A DNA stretch of 64,000 nt from Pleionea mediterranea (GTDB lineage Bacteria; Pseudomonadota; Gammaproteobacteria; Enterobacterales; Kangiellaceae): contig NZ_QGGU01000001.1 of assembly GCF_003148745.1 (NCBI RefSeq), positions 199,536 to 263,535 of the forward strand, in the 5' to 3' direction. Position 1 is the first letter of the stretch. Each line of letters begins with the position of its first letter. A program made the translations under genes and the position numbers. Positions 9,691 through 17,769 of the stretch are shown one piece after another. The notes beneath the pieces were generated by a model. It saw nothing but the letters and a program-made list of their open reading frames with translations, was not told the origin of the DNA and did not search any database.

Positions 9691-10434
9691 ATGATTACAC
9701 ATAGTGATGAATGGCTTATTCACGATAAAGACTGGGTTAAAGATAGAAAAAATAAATGGAAAGACTTTGAGTTTAACTTGATTAGTAGTTCCTTGATAGA
9801 AAAGGAGTATATGGAAGCCTACAAGCTTTTTTATTTAAAAGGTGATGAAAATGCATTTGATGAAGTATTTCCGCGTTACGATGTCAATAGCATAATATTA
9901 GAAATGTGGTTGCATCCAGCGACATCTCCTGATTTTTTCTCTACGGTCGTAGCGAAGTGTGATGAAAAAGCCATTCTGGAAACCGCATTTAGGCAGTATA
10001 CGCCTGATACAAAGAAAAAGTTTCATGGAGTCAGTCATTATTGCGGGCGAGATTTGATGATGTATGAGGCTATTTTTCCTAAAGTAGTTACTAGAGAGAG
10101 TTATCCCAATTTAAGCGATAACGAATATGTCCAAAAAGTAAAAACCAAATATATCGATTTTTTTCGAGTTCTTTTAAATTTTTTTCGTGAAGAATATAAT
10201 CCATATAATTATTGTACCCTAGCCCTTCCCTATTGGAAAAGTTGTATTATGCAGGGATATCATGAACATCCATATTTAAAAAAATTTATTAATTATTTGG
10301 ATGATTGGGTCTTAAATTGTGAGTTAAAAAACAGAGAGCAAGTATCTTTTTCAAATAGAGTGTTAGCAATATTTGAAGATCCTGAGTTGCCAAGTCAAGC
10401 ATTGGATGCAATAAAAGAAGCTAGAATGAAATAA
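9691..10434 (+). CDS. Putative immunity protein for the adjacent toxin remnant
   Basis: No named family is recognised. The 247-residue protein is soluble, rich in Lys, Glu and aromatic residues, with no signal peptide or membrane segment, as expected for a cytoplasmic immunity protein. Its ATG lies five bases after the restored stop of the toxin frame, a spacing typical of toxin-immunity pairs; AGAGG at 9675-9679 could serve as ribosome site. Notable stretches are FYLKGDENAFDEVFPRYD and YNYCTLALPYWKSC. The reading is AT-rich like the toxin remnant and unlike dnaE, so it was probably acquired with it. The immunity role is inferred from position alone. Confidence 0.6.
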   Translation: MITHSDEWLIHDKDWVKDRKNKWKDFEFNLISSSLIEKEYMEAYKLFYLKGDENAFDEVFPRYDVNSIILEMWLHPATSPDFFSTVVAKCDEKAILETAFRQYTPDTKKKFHGVSHYCGRDLMMYEAIFPKVVTRESYPNLSDNEYVQKVKTKYIDFFRVLLNFFREEYNPYNYCTLALPYWKSCIMQGYHEHPYLKKFINYLDDWVLNCELKNREQVSFSNRVLAIFEDPELPSQALDAIKEARMK

Positions 10435-10468
10435 ACAATTAAATAAAGTAAAGGAGAGGTAACTAAAA

Positions 10469-10933
10469 TTGGAATTTAATGGAATAATTTATACTGCCTT
10501 CTCAAGCAACGATGAGATCAAGCAATTTCATAAGTACATAGATTTCGATACTCGACCTCGTTTTCCTGAAGACTTGCCTGAAGGAGAGCGAAAACTTGCT
10601 GAAGAAGCTGAATTTATTGAATACCCAGTTGATATAGAATATTTGAGTGAGCTTGAGTGCTTATATACATTGAGCTACTTAGGTGATTTTGAGGTGACAA
10701 ATAAAGTTATAGTTAAACTAGCTCGATTTTTTAATGCCAAAAGGCTTGTTGTTTTTATTCAAAATGATGAGGAATTTTGTGAATATAGACAGTATATTCC
10801 AGGTGAAAATCGGCTGCTTTACTCGTACTTATCACCTAAATCACCTTTAAAAGATAGCGCGATAGAAGATTATTTAATTGAACATCAATTCGATAACAGT
10901 GCTTTTAAGAAGATTTTAGAGACTTATCCATGA
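10469..10933 (+). CDS. Second putative immunity-like protein
   Basis: This 154-residue acidic protein has no signal peptide or membrane helix and no family I recognise. It starts with TTG at 10469, supported by a strong AAGGAGAGG at 10451-10459; no in-frame ATG lies nearby. The N-terminal half has patterns such as DFDTRPRFPEDLPEGER and the C-terminal half is helical (SAIEDYLIEHQFDNSAFKKILE). It sits 34 bases after the previous gene. Immunity genes often occur in tandem behind a toxin tip, so it may protect against the same or an earlier toxin. That role is inference from context. Confidence 0.6.
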   Translation: MEFNGIIYTAFSSNDEIKQFHKYIDFDTRPRFPEDLPEGERKLAEEAEFIEYPVDIEYLSELECLYTLSYLGDFEVTNKVIVKLARFFNAKRLVVFIQNDEEFCEYRQYIPGENRLLYSYLSPKSPLKDSAIEDYLIEHQFDNSAFKKILETYP

Positions 10934-11076
10934 TTTCTTTTAAATCTATAAAATGGACTCCCGCTAATACTATCTTGCTGCTGGTCATTCTGGCCTTCCT
11001 TCGAAAAGTCATACAGTCACAATTCCTCATTTTTAACGAACGCGAATCAATTATAGCCACTTTAAAATTTAACTAG
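10930..11076 (+). CDS. Possible 48-residue membrane microprotein, coupled by ATGA
   Basis: An ATG at 10930 overlaps the stop of the preceding gene (ATGA) and opens a 48-codon frame ending at 11074-11076. The peptide has a hydrophobic core (TILLLVILAFL) after a short basic start (MISFKSIKW), then a basic and polar tail. Its last third is encoded inside the repeat arm at 11041-11101, so the original 3' end may have been replaced by that element. It may be an expressed small membrane protein or the start of a truncated gene. Confidence 0.3.
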   Translation: MISFKSIKWTPANTILLLVILAFLRKVIQSQFLIFNERESIIATLKFN

Positions 11077-11101
11077 GAATTGCACTTAAGATATGAATTC
11101 G
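11041..11101 (-). repeat. Solo half of the MITE-like element (inverted copy)
   Basis: These 61 bases are the reverse complement, nearly base for base, of 16869-16929, the left half of the 110-bp inverted-repeat element. The arm ends with ATATGAATTCG at 11101, about 87 bases ahead of the DUF2339 start. The other arm is missing, so this is a decayed or partial copy. Confidence 0.88.
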
Positions 11102-11187
11102 AGGTCTGGTAAATTCGATGATAACTTGACCCGTCACCAACATTAAGTATAACGTTCAAGACATCTCTGTTGAGCAGGTCATCATCA

Positions 11188-14172
11188 ATGAAGGACGATA
11201 TCGCGAAATTGCGCTCAGAAGTGGCGACGCTTAGAAGGCTTTTTCTTAGTAAAGTGGACATAGTTGAAAGTAAACTGAATGCTCTGGAAGAGGAATTAGG
11301 GGGCGAACCAGAACTCACCATTGATGACGACAGGGAAAGCCAGGTTCAGGCAACGCCAGAAGTCGCCAAGAATCCAGTCTTGTCGGAACACCAACAGAAT
11401 ATACAATCCAACAAAGCTGTGTTCACTGTTTCCGAACCGCGAGTCGCTGCGCAAGAACCAGATAGTCCAGCATCGAAAACACGGCAACAAGCCCAACGTC
11501 CGCAGCAGCAACAGCAAAAGCCCTCAAGTATCAGCCTGTTGTTTTTCTGGTTCGTCAATTTGGTGATGGAACAATGGCGGCTTGGTGCCATCGTTGAAAG
11601 GGGGCTCGACACTTATCGAGATTATCAACGACAGGGTAAGGCTCCGCTTTTTCTTTTGACGGCATCGGGTATTGTTATTCTTCTTATTGGTCTGGGCTTT
11701 TTGCTTCAGTTTACTTTTGATCAGTTTACGCCACTCATGAAGGTAGGCAGTGGCTACTTGCTCACAGCGGCTGTTTTCGCCACGGGACTTTACCTGCGAC
11801 GAAGCAATGAACAATGGGGCAGTTTTTCCAGCGCCATCATCGGACTCAGTTTGCTGATCGGGTATTTGACCAGTTACTTTATCGGGCCGTACTTTGGGCT
11901 GGTGTCGTCCGGTGCAGCTTTTTTTATTTTTAGCGCCATCACCCTGCTAGGGTACCTTCTTTGTCATTTCTTTGAAGCCAGAATACTGGCGTACTTGTCA
12001 TTGATTGGCGGCGTCTTCCTACCCTGGATTGCCGGTGCACCTCAGGCGCTGTCGCTCACTTTCACCGCTTATCTGTTTGTCCTGAACGTCGCCAGTTTGC
12101 TCATCGCAAAACGTCATGACTTACGCTCGCTGACATATCTGACCATCGTCCTTACTTCGGCGTCAATCGAATACCAATTGGTCACCAGTGCTGCGAATCA
12201 TTGGGGATTTGTCGCGCTCCTCCACGGTTTCTTCTTTTTGTACGCTGGCTTTATTTATTCATCAGTGAAACATCAGTTGACCGGTAAAGTCTTAACGCTG
12301 TTTAGTACCAATCTATTGTTTTACACTTTTGTTTCCTGGCAATGGTTCGATAGCTTTACCCAACAGTCGCCGAATAACATCTATTTTCTGATGGCAGGTG
12401 TTGCGTCTCTTGTTGCCTTAATCACCTTACTAAAACGGCGCAGCTTCGAATTCACACTCAGTGTTATGCACGCGGGCGTATTTTGTGCATTCGCGGCGGT
12501 CGCCTGGTTGGGCGTTAGCGGTGCCGGAATTATCTGGGCCATTGAAGCGGTATTGCTGTTTGCGCTCGGCTTGGTGTTTCGTCAAAAAATGCTACGCACC
12601 GAAGCCTACCTTGTGTTAATCATTTCGATTCTGATAAATCTATGGGCCATTATCGAATGGTTTGCAGCGACAAGCTCGGCCAGTTCTTATTTCGCGCTGA
12701 TTTATCTGTTTGCCCTAGGTCTGAGCGCACAATGTATCATTAGTTTTCCGGGCTTGATCAAAAAGCCCTGGCCACAGGGCGAATCGCTCGCCGTTTATCT
12801 ATTGAGAGAATGGGTGTCATTTTGGTTAGCGGCATCGGTTATTGCGATCTGTTATTTGTACTTTCCGATTGCTTTTATGGTCTCGCCCCTGATACCCATG
12901 TTTTTACTGATATGGCGCCACGGGAAGTACCAACTGCCGTTTTCTCAGGCAGTCGCTGTGTTGGCTTTTTTCTTTTCGGCCGGATTGATACTTCAGGACA
13001 TTATCGAGCTCGGCAGTTTTCACTTCAGTGATTGGCCGCTAGTCATCAAGTTGAGTGCAGCCGCTGCGTTTGGCTGTCTGTTCCTGTTGCCGAAATATTA
13101 TGAGAAACGACTCCCTCAGGGAAATCTACTCGGCTTCATGGGGGTATTGAAATTGATTTTCTGGCTGCTACTACCCATTATCTATTTGCCCAGCGCTTTG
13201 CGCCGCGTACCCGACTGGTTCCCACTCATTTGCTGGTTCTCGGTATCATTTTCCAGTGTTATCTACTGGCGGGTCAAGCAAACCATTCTCGGAATTGAGA
13301 TGATTGCATTAACCTGGGTCGCAATAATCGCGACACTGATCGGTTGGCTCGTGCAACAGTCCAATGACGCGTTTAATGCAGCACAAATTGCACTGTTCTT
13401 TGCTCTAACTTATTTTGGAGTGATTCTTTACTGGCGAAAAAGCTACCAAAGAACGGGCCGCACCAGAATTCAGGTGACTCCTCTATTTAACTGGCAGGCA
13501 TCGGGAAGCTACTACTTTGCCTCTTTAGCCGTTGCACTAACAACTTACTGGCTGTCAAAAAACGTCGCCATTATGTTGTTGACTGCTTTTGCTTTGCATC
13601 TGAGTGTCGTTGTTTACTGGCCGGCGCTAAAAGCAATGCGGTATCAGCGAATCAAACATCTTGCCCACCACTTGCGTCTCGGCTGGATGTTGGTGCTTAC
13701 CTTATTACTGTTCAGTCAGGTTCGAAACTCGATATTTGACTTGTCGCTTGCGTTGTTATCAGTGATTCTCCTAGGACTGGTTTTGCACGGGAAACGACAT
13801 TACCAGAAACTTATCACACAGCTGGGTAAGACCAACAAGATTACCTACTGGAGTTATCAATTAACATTGATTCTCGCTTACAGTTTTGTGCTTGAGTACG
13901 TGACAGGAAACTATTTTGGTCCCGCCTTAAGTGTCGCACTCATCTTACATTCGATAGCGCTATTTTTCTTGGCGCAAAAGCCACTCTTTCACTCGTTTGA
14001 GAAGTTGGCGCTGGGTATGTTTGGTCTCAGCTTACTGAAAATATTTTTACACGATATGAGTGACTTCTCATTGATTGAAAAAGTCATTAGTTTTATTGTT
14101 ATCGGAATATTATTGTTGATTGCCGCATTTCAATATCAGCGACTGAAAAGCAAAGACGCAATAAGGCATTAG
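11188..14172 (+). CDS. DUF2339 family large polytopic membrane protein
   Basis: This protein of about 994 residues has an N-terminal coiled coil (KLRSEVATLRRLFLSKVDIVESKLNALEEE in two halves), a Gln-rich linker (QRPQQQQQKP), the entry motif LGAIVERGLD..RDYQRQGKAPLF, then more than twenty hydrophobic helices to the C-terminus. That arrangement is typical of the DUF2339 (COG5373) predicted membrane proteins, whose role is unknown; they are sometimes discussed with envelope or polymer functions, but no substrate can be named. The ATG at 11188 is preferred over TTG at 11170. Its base composition is closer to the core genes than to the AT-rich genes around it, so it may be an older resident bracketed by the two 231-bp repeats. 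Confidence 0.85.
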   Translation: MKDDIAKLRSEVATLRRLFLSKVDIVESKLNALEEELGGEPELTIDDDRESQVQATPEVAKNPVLSEHQQNIQSNKAVFTVSEPRVAAQEPDSPASKTRQQAQRPQQQQQKPSSISLLFFWFVNLVMEQWRLGAIVERGLDTYRDYQRQGKAPLFLLTASGIVILLIGLGFLLQFTFDQFTPLMKVGSGYLLTAAVFATGLYLRRSNEQWGSFSSAIIGLSLLIGYLTSYFIGPYFGLVSSGAAFFIFSAITLLGYLLCHFFEARILAYLSLIGGVFLPWIAGAPQALSLTFTAYLFVLNVASLLIAKRHDLRSLTYLTIVLTSASIEYQLVTSAANHWGFVALLHGFFFLYAGFIYSSVKHQLTGKVLTLFSTNLLFYTFVSWQWFDSFTQQSPNNIYFLMAGVASLVALITLLKRRSFEFTLSVMHAGVFCAFAAVAWLGVSGAGIIWAIEAVLLFALGLVFRQKMLRTEAYLVLIISILINLWAIIEWFAATSSASSYFALIYLFALGLSAQCIISFPGLIKKPWPQGESLAVYLLREWVSFWLAASVIAICYLYFPIAFMVSPLIPMFLLIWRHGKYQLPFSQAVAVLAFFFSAGLILQDIIELGSFHFSDWPLVIKLSAAAAFGCLFLLPKYYEKRLPQGNLLGFMGVLKLIFWLLLPIIYLPSALRRVPDWFPLICWFSVSFSSVIYWRVKQTILGIEMIALTWVAIIATLIGWLVQQSNDAFNAAQIALFFALTYFGVILYWRKSYQRTGRTRIQVTPLFNWQASGSYYFASLAVALTTYWLSKNVAIMLLTAFALHLSVVVYWPALKAMRYQRIKHLAHHLRLGWMLVLTLLLFSQVRNSIFDLSLALLSVILLGLVLHGKRHYQKLITQLGKTNKITYWSYQLTLILAYSFVLEYVTGNYFGPALSVALILHSIALFFLAQKPLFHSFEKLALGMFGLSLLKIFLHDMSDFSLIEKVISFIVIGILLLIAAFQYQRLKSKDAIRH

Positions 14173-14203
14173 TACTCAATATACCCGATACTTAACATCG
14201 ATC

Positions 14204-14336
14204 GAGGGGCGTAACGTCCCTCACAATTGTTGCTATTCTCACAAACAGTTACTTCGCCATATTACAGATAAGTGTCCATTTAGTTTCGGTCACAGGTTGT
14301 AGAAAAGTTACAAGGTCAGGGCTTGACCCCTTTTTA
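14204..14336 (+). other. Spacer with GAGGG/CCCTC hairpin and a GGTCA/TGACC hairpin
   Basis: After the DUF2339 stop a short imperfect hairpin lies at 14204-14222 (GAGGGGCG, loop TAA, CGTCCCTC) without a T-run. A second small inverted repeat, GGTCA...TGACC, followed by CCTTTTTATTT, ends at about 14336 just before repeat copy 2 and could act as a weak terminator or be a REP-like relic. No gene is seen in this spacer. Confidence 0.4.
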
Positions 14337-14340
14337 TTTG

Positions 14341-14571
14341 TGAGGGTCATAACAGTCGGTTGCGTAAAAACCAGCCGAGGAAGTTGGCTATGTATTTATG
14401 TCAAATATTATCGGATGAAAAGTTAGCTAATATTGCGGAATATTTTGGTTTAAAAAGCGTCGGCAGTGTCTGCCCTGCTATAAGTGAGATGAAGAAGCTA
14501 GAAGAAAAAGGGGAGATGGGCAAGGTGCTTAATCAAGTGTATCGAATACTTAATATAAAGAAATGAACCTG
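14341..14571 (+). repeat. 231-bp direct repeat, copy 2
   Basis: This is the second copy of the segment at 8800-9030, same orientation, six mismatches. Here the 3' edge continues as GAACCTGACCCATAATTTC, and a very similar edge (GAACCTGGCCCATTATTTC) recurs alone at about 17600, which suggests that the GAACCTG end is a true element boundary. Confidence 0.93.
14360..14566 (+). pseudogene. C-terminal HTH relic of a REP-associated (RAYT) transposase, copy 2
   Basis: The encoded peptide is the same as the one in copy 1 except for one residue (Pro for Ser in GSVCPAISEM). As in copy 1, the HUH nuclease part is missing, no ribosome site precedes the TTG, and the frame is open upstream. Five of the six base changes between the copies fall within or next to codons without breaking the frame, a mild hint that the frame survived for some time after duplication. 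Confidence 0.65.
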
Positions 14572-14697
14572 ACCCATAATTTCTATTCATGCTATTTGAT
14601 GATAATAATTCACTTTATGATACATTTAACTCTCGTCATTGGATTATTGGTGGGATTTCTGTTGCAAAAAACAATATTCGAAACGGGGTAAGGTTGT

Positions 14698-15087
14698 ATG
14701 AAAGGTAAGGTAGGTCTTTTAATTTTGCTTTTGTTTTTTTGCTTAACTTTATGCTTTTTTTATTTGTCAAGTAATAAAGTTAAAGAGTTGAACATGTATC
14801 AGCTTTGGGATCTTTATTTAAATGACTGCTGGAGTTATTCAAATATAATGTACTGTCAATTTCAGTTCGTTTATAAAGAAGAGTTAAATAACCGCATTTC
14901 AACAAGTGTTAACTGGGACTTTTTTATTGGTGAGTTTGCAGACTCACACTATAAAAGTTTAGAAAAAAGATCGAAAGTAAAGTGGTTGTATTGTGAGGCT
15001 GTTAAAAGCGTGCAGTTTAATAATTATTTGATAAAACACGATGATAAAAGGTATTTTCCAAAGTATTTAGGTAATTGCAATCAATGA
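14698..15087 (+). CDS. Small membrane-anchored or exported protein, unknown
   Basis: This 129-residue protein begins with a strong hydrophobic segment after a basic tip (MKGKVGLLILLLFFCLTLCFF), either a signal anchor or an uncleaved signal peptide. The remainder is AT-coded, rich in Tyr, Phe, Asn and Lys, with four Cys after the anchor (NDCWSYSNIMYCQ, LYCEAV, GNCNQ) that could form two disulfides outside the cytoplasm. The ATG is preceded by TAAGG. No family is recognised. It is the first of a run of orphan exported proteins on the + strand. Confidence 0.6.
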   Translation: MKGKVGLLILLLFFCLTLCFFYLSSNKVKELNMYQLWDLYLNDCWSYSNIMYCQFQFVYKEELNNRISTSVNWDFFIGEFADSHYKSLEKRSKVKWLYCEAVKSVQFNNYLIKHDDKRYFPKYLGNCNQ

Positions 15088-15323
15088 ATTATGTGGGGGC
15101 AAATATCTTGCGGTCACGCCTATTTTATATAGTCTAAAAAAGGCAAACTATGGGGTCAAAGAGATCATGGGGTCAGAATGATCTCCTATTACTTTTAAAG
15201 AGTTATTATATTGGAATGTTTTTAAAAGTAAAAGCTCCTAGTTATATAGAACATATGGTAAGTGTACATAAGAATATGACTCAGAAAAAATTGATATTAA
15301 AAGAATGAAGTGGGACTATTTTA
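15088..15323. other. Spacer with paired ATGGGGTCA motifs
   Basis: Two direct copies of ATGGGGTCA lie at 15150-15158 and 15167-15175, separated by AAGAGATC. The same motif recurs at other boundaries in the island (about 15842, 19200). No reading frame of note is seen here. Confidence 0.7.
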
Positions 15324-15818
15324 ATGATTAAAGTTAATCGTAAAGTATTACTATTTATATTAGCTTGTTCAGTTAAGTTGTGCTTTGCTGCATGTTCGAG
15401 TGAGAGCTTGATGTTTGAAGCGATGTCTGAAAAATTTTGTATTGACAATGATTACTCGTTTTCATGGAGTAATGGTGAGCTGCTTGTAACTAGCGCAGCT
15501 ATTCATGAAAATAAAAAACACAAAAGCGAATATTTTAAAGTCACTGTTGGAACTGGAAGTGAGCTAAGTCAATTAAGGAAAGAGTTTTCAGAACCAAAAA
15601 AATGTAAGAGCTTTAACATTAGTGAAGGTGCATTGGGCGCTACGATTTATGATAACTATATAACATATTTTATATTAATAGATGATAATGTAGATTATAT
15701 GAGAGTTACTACAGATGAGCTTTCTAGTATTTATAAGCTTTTAGGTATGTTAGATATTGCTAATCAAAATTGTGTGAAAAAATATTTGAATAACCTTACT
15801 GTAAATGAATTGAAGTAA
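15324..15818 (+). CDS. Small secreted protein, unknown
   Basis: A 164-residue protein with a cleavable-looking signal peptide: basic MIKVNRK, hydrophobic VLLFILACSVKLCFA, then ACSSES. The mature part has four further Cys (KFCIDND, KKCKSF, NQNCVKK among them) and alternates short beta-like and polar segments. A lipobox reading is possible around LCFAAC. No known domain is recognised. The ATG at 15324 lacks a strong Shine-Dalgarno sequence. It sits between spacers with GGGTCA-type motifs and is AT-rich, consistent with acquisition. Confidence 0.6.
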   Translation: MIKVNRKVLLFILACSVKLCFAACSSESLMFEAMSEKFCIDNDYSFSWSNGELLVTSAAIHENKKHKSEYFKVTVGTGSELSQLRKEFSEPKKCKSFNISEGALGATIYDNYITYFILIDDNVDYMRVTTDELSSIYKLLGMLDIANQNCVKKYLNNLTVNELK

Positions 15819-15854
15819 AAAAACACAGAGGCAAAAAAGATTATGGGGTCAGGC

Positions 15855-16150
15855 TGAACCTCCCCCAGTTTAACGGATACTTAAAATAAGCGACATTGTC
15901 GCGAAAGGAGTATCTAAAATGGTTACCAAAAGAAAGCCTTATAAGACGTTTACCAAAGAGTTTAAGTTGGAGGCTGTACGATTGATGAAAGAGTCGGATC
16001 GCCCAGCACGAGAGATAGCCCTTGAGCTAGGTGTTCGACGCAATCAGCTGTACAAATGGGCAGAGCAGCTAGAAGATAAGGGAGAAGCAGCCTTTAAAGG
16101 GAAAGGGCGTCCAAAGAAATGAGGTTCCCCCAATTAAACGGACTGATTTA
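15855..16150 (+). mobile_element. IS3-family remnant with two like-oriented ends
   Basis: The segment begins with TGAACCTCCCCCAGTTTAAC at about 15855, an IS-end-like sequence, followed by an orfA start with a good AAAGGAG site. After about 67 codons the frame meets TGAGGTTCCCCCAATTAAAC at 16120, a diverged copy of the same end in the same orientation. The rest of orfA and all of orfB are missing. Two left ends in direct orientation suggest recombination between two related IS copies. Confidence 0.75.
15919..16122 (+). pseudogene. IS3-family OrfA, truncated
   Basis: The 67 residues form the helix-turn-helix of an IS3-family OrfA (KTFTKEFKLEAVRLMKES, then REIALELGVRRNQLYKWAEQL). Normal OrfA proteins of this group carry on for about 30 more residues with a leucine-zipper-like helix ending in EILKKA. 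Here the frame is closed by the TGA of the second IS end right after KGKGRPKK. GAAAGGAG lies upstream of the ATG. Transposition is not possible from this fragment. Confidence 0.85.
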
Positions 16151-16231
16151 GTTGGAGGCACTCTGGCAATTCTTGACTTTGGATAGCCATGGTTGTGAAA
16201 CGGAATATAATAACTATGGGTGTGGAATATA

Positions 16232-16759
16232 ATGAAGGTTTTACTACTTTTAATAACCTTGTTGATTACTGCATGTAGTCAAACAGTATTACGATCGCAT
16301 ATTGATGTTGAGCAATCTTTGATACAAGATAAGACACACATGCTGAGCGGAAAAGTTATTCTATATGTTATTCACGAGTGGAATCTTATCAACGAAGGCA
16401 TGGTGTCAAGTATAACTGTTAACTCTGAAAGCCAAAAAGCAAGATTTTTTACGAAAACAGCAGGAATCTGTAAAATTGTCTTAGACCGCGGGAGATATGA
16501 AGTAGAAGTTACCAATCCTTTCTTTAAAGGACTAGAACAAAAAGTTAACCTTAAACTCAACGTAGTTAGTCCCAAGTTTATATATATTAAGCCTAAGTCT
16601 TTGCTATTTTCGGGTGAAAAAACAGAGTATACAGCAACTGTGTTAAAAGACGATAAGGTTATAGCTCGACGCCTTCAGGAAAATAAAATATTTTGTTTAA
16701 AGGGGAGTGAGTATATCTCATCAAAAAAATTAGATGGTGGCATTGGTTATGTTAACTAG
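16232..16759 (+). CDS. Putative lipoprotein, unknown
   Basis: From the ATG at 16232 the protein has 175 residues and a lipoprotein signal (MKVLLLLITLLITACSQ) whose lipobox Cys is followed by Ser-Gln, which suggests outer membrane sorting. An in-frame GTG at 16220 would extend it by four residues and is less likely. The body (GKVILYVIHEWN, SQKARFFTKTAGICKIVLDRGRYEVEV) looks like a single beta-sandwich of the carboxypeptidase-regulatory or Ig kind, but no family is claimed. It follows the IS3 remnant and precedes the MITE-like element. Confidence 0.6.
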   Translation: MKVLLLLITLLITACSQTVLRSHIDVEQSLIQDKTHMLSGKVILYVIHEWNLINEGMVSSITVNSESQKARFFTKTAGICKIVLDRGRYEVEVTNPFFKGLEQKVNLKLNVVSPKFIYIKPKSLLFSGEKTEYTATVLKDDKVIARRLQENKIFCLKGSEYISSKKLDGGIGYVN

Positions 16760-16865
16760 CATCGGATAAGTATGAAGATGAAATCGATAGGTCAGTTCTA
16801 TTTTATATAATTTAAACAAAAAAATGGAGTAAAAGTGAAGAAGAGTTTGGAGAAGATCAGGGGTC

Positions 16866-16975
16866 CCCGAATTCATATCATAAGTGCAATTCCTAGTTAA
16901 ATTTTAAAGTGGCTATAATTGATTTGCGGATCAACAACCACTACCAAGGAATTGCACTTATGATATGAATTCGGG
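16866..16975. mobile_element. 110-bp MITE-like element with perfect 29-bp terminal inverted repeats
   Basis: The left arm 16866-16894 begins CCCGAATTCATATC and the right arm 16947-16975 is its exact reverse complement over 29 bases. The 52 bp between them hold AAATTTTAAAG and GGCTATAATTG, which could be an outward promoter (-10 TATAAT at about 16914). There is no coding capacity, so it fits a non-autonomous element moved by an unseen transposase. No convincing target-site duplication is visible. Half of it recurs at 11041-11101 and two diverged ends lie at 18176-18242. The right end sits 28 bases ahead of the next gene. Confidence 0.8.
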
Positions 16976-17002
16976 TACACAAGTATAGTGCGGAGTATAT
17001 GA

Positions 17003-17533
17003 GTGGTAATTAAGCCATCAAACTTTAAGAAGTTAAAATATTATTATAATATCTATGACAAGTTTGGTGGTATTCTGCTTGCTATTATATTGTTACCTAT
17101 TTCGATATGGTTATATTTTTTATATTTTAGTGGAGCATTAAATCTTCCTGAACTAAAGAAATATGTAGGTAAGGCTTCTATTGTTCGTTGTATTGAGTAT
17201 AGTAGTTATAGCTCTGTCTACTTTAAGATAAGTGGTGAGCAGAGAGTGAATGCAAAAATAAATCATATCAACTGTAAGCAAGCTAAGGAGCTATACAGAA
17301 GCAATAAAATATACGAAATAACTTATGGTAGCTCTGGTTCTATATTTGGGCTTCATGTAGATAAACAAGAGATATTGAATATTGATGAAGAGAAAAAGGA
17401 GCATGTTGTTACTGCGTATGGAATATTATGTTTAGCTACTATTTGGCTTATTTTATCATTTCTTATTATTCGAAATAATACGAAATATATAACTGAAAAA
17501 AAGAAGTCAAAAGAAAATAATGTAGAGAAATAA
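17003..17533 (+). CDS. Two-helix membrane protein, unknown
   Basis: The 176-residue protein starts at GTG 17003 with CGGAG seven bases upstream. It has one membrane segment near residues 22-46 (GGILLAIILLPISIWLYFLYF) and a second near 138-158 (AYGILCLATIWLILSFLII), with about 90 residues between them and a Lys-rich tail. The middle part (SIVRCIEYSSYSSVYFKISG, KIYEITYGSSGSIFGLHVD) resembles small exported beta-rich domains such as the DUF3592 type in layout, but the match is weak. AT-rich like its neighbours. Confidence 0.6.
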   Translation: MVIKPSNFKKLKYYYNIYDKFGGILLAIILLPISIWLYFLYFSGALNLPELKKYVGKASIVRCIEYSSYSSVYFKISGEQRVNAKINHINCKQAKELYRSNKIYEITYGSSGSIFGLHVDKQEILNIDEEKKEHVVTAYGILCLATIWLILSFLIIRNNTKYITEKKKSKENNVEK

Positions 17534-17769
17534 TAAAAAACTCAGGTTAAAAATATACGGTGGTCAAGTCAATTTAATATAGTTGGAAGCATTAAAAATG
17601 AACCTGGCCCATTATTTCAGAGTAAGTGATAATTGTTATGTGTAGTCATAATTAATATCTATTTCTGCTTCAATTCATTTAGTATATCTTTATCGTAATT
17701 ATCTTATTAGGAAAATTATTGGCATATAATCTGATTGTTTATTAATGGTTTTGGCTAGAGGGAATTGTA

